From Pseudomonadota bacterium (GTDB taxonomy: Bacteria; Pseudomonadota; Gammaproteobacteria; Burkholderiales; Rhodocyclaceae): 38,079 nt of DNA. The stretch is taken from contig JAKJFA010000008.1 in NCBI GenBank assembly GCA_022705135.1, positions 1 to 38,079 of the forward strand. Reading direction: 5' to 3'. Shown piece by piece: positions 37,662 to 38,079 of the stretch; the first letter of the stretch is position 1; each line of letters begins with the position of its first letter. The translations under genes and the position numbers were made by a program. The notes under the pieces are model-generated. The model was given only the letters and a program-made list of their open reading frames with translations, made no database searches and had not been told where the DNA came from.

Positions 37662-38079
37662 ATCCCCTAGCCGTGACCTCCGGCGAACCGGCCGGAATCG
37701 GCCCCGAGCTTTGCCTGCGTCTGGCCGAGCGCGAATGGCCAGTCGTCGTGCTGGGGGATCGCGGCCTGCTTGAAGCGCGGGCGGCCGCTTTGGGTTTGAT
37801 GCCGGCCTTTCGTGCGTATGTGCCGGGACAGGCTCCGCTTCCGGGGCATCTCGATGTTCTGCACCTTCCGCTTGCCGCGCCCGCTGAATCTGGGCGGCTT
37901 GATCCGGCCAATAGCGCCTATGTGCTGGCGCTGCTGGATCGGGCGCTGGCCGGCTGCCAGTCCGGCGAATTTTCCGGCATCGTCACGGCGCCGGTGCATA
38001 AGGGGGTGATCAACGATGCCGGCATTCCCTTTACCGGCCATACCGAATATCTGGCCGAAAAGACCGGCACGCCGCGCGT
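37658..38079 (+). CDS. pdxA: 4-hydroxythreonine-4-phosphate dehydrogenase, 5' part
   Basis: PdxA oxidises 4-phosphohydroxy-L-threonine in pyridoxal-phosphate synthesis. Only the first 140 codons are in the window; the frame is open to the edge, so this is a cut by the window and not a broken gene. Visible motifs are SGEPAGIGPEL near the start and TAPVHKGVINDAGIPFTGHTEYLAE, the metal/substrate region with its His residues. The ATG overlaps the surA stop (ATGA). Confidence 0.95.
   Translation, partial: MNPLAVTSGEPAGIGPELCLRLAEREWPVVVLGDRGLLEARAAALGLMPAFRAYVPGQAPLPGHLDVLHLPLAAPAESGRLDPANSAYVLALLDRALAGCQSGEFSGIVTAPVHKGVINDAGIPFTGHTEYLAEKTGTPR

Noticed and set aside
1..38079. tRNA or rRNA genes, CRISPR arrays, prophage or transposase genes
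   Set aside because: Looked for and not seen; gaps are short and repeats are limited to the REP-like elements and the 43-nt tail duplication.

Overview
The window looks like a chromosomal segment from a GC-rich betaproteobacterium, most likely of the Rhodocyclales type (Dechloromonas/Azonexus/Accumulibacter-like). This rests on the gene content and protein style: priB between rpsF and rpsR, a class I PHA synthase, an HTH-less BirA, a DUF1840 protein, a paaK-iorAB cluster, murU-amgK divergent from lptD-surA-pdxA, and many GGDEF/EAL proteins. The genus is an inference. I see no phage, transposase, CRISPR array, rRNA or tRNA. Almost all of the sequence is coding.

Layout. Positions 62-3690 (minus strand) hold two ribosomal/translation blocks, rpsP-rimM-trmD-rplS and rpsF-priB-rpsR-rplI, with a promoter before rpsP and a terminator after rplI. 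phaC (3902-5662) is divergent from rpsP. Next on the plus strand (5744-13353) are four closely spaced genes: a membrane Cache-PAS-GGDEF protein, hemN, copA and a PAS-PAS-GGDEF-EAL protein. A pair of inverted REP-like palindromes separates them from a convergent minus-strand pair, a periplasmic-sensor GGDEF-EAL protein and a DUF1840 protein. These two share an unusual duplicated C-terminal tail. A DedA membrane protein (minus) is divergent from purT, a small S4-domain protein and the circularly permuted GTPase YlqF (plus). panE, birA and a single-chain pyruvate carboxylase form a minus-strand operon. Divergent from it is paaK-iorA-iorB, for aryl-acetate/aryl-pyruvate metabolism. The iorA-iorB gap carries a repeat, competing inverted repeats and a 14-codon leader ORF. 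A cytoplasmic receiver-PAS-GGDEF protein whose receiver lacks the phosphoacceptor aspartate follows. pepP-murU-amgK (minus) overlap by ATGA junctions and are divergent from lptD-surA-pdxA (plus, pdxA cut by the window edge).

How the genes work together. The ribosomal blocks make small- and large-subunit proteins plus maturation and tRNA-modification factors. phaC stores carbon as polyhydroxyalkanoate, and pyruvate carboxylase with its biotin ligase refills oxaloacetate. PaaK and IorAB would both produce aryl-acetyl-CoA, by two routes. MurU and AmgK recycle cell-wall MurNAc, while LptD and SurA build the outer membrane. Four c-di-GMP proteins with different input domains sit among these genes, two of them bracketing an anaerobic haem-synthesis gene and a copper exporter. 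The least ordinary signals are the hemN-copA unit inside c-di-GMP genes, the duplicated tail at 13503/13948, the pseudo-receiver GGDEF, the iorA-iorB gap, and a CTG start for priB.
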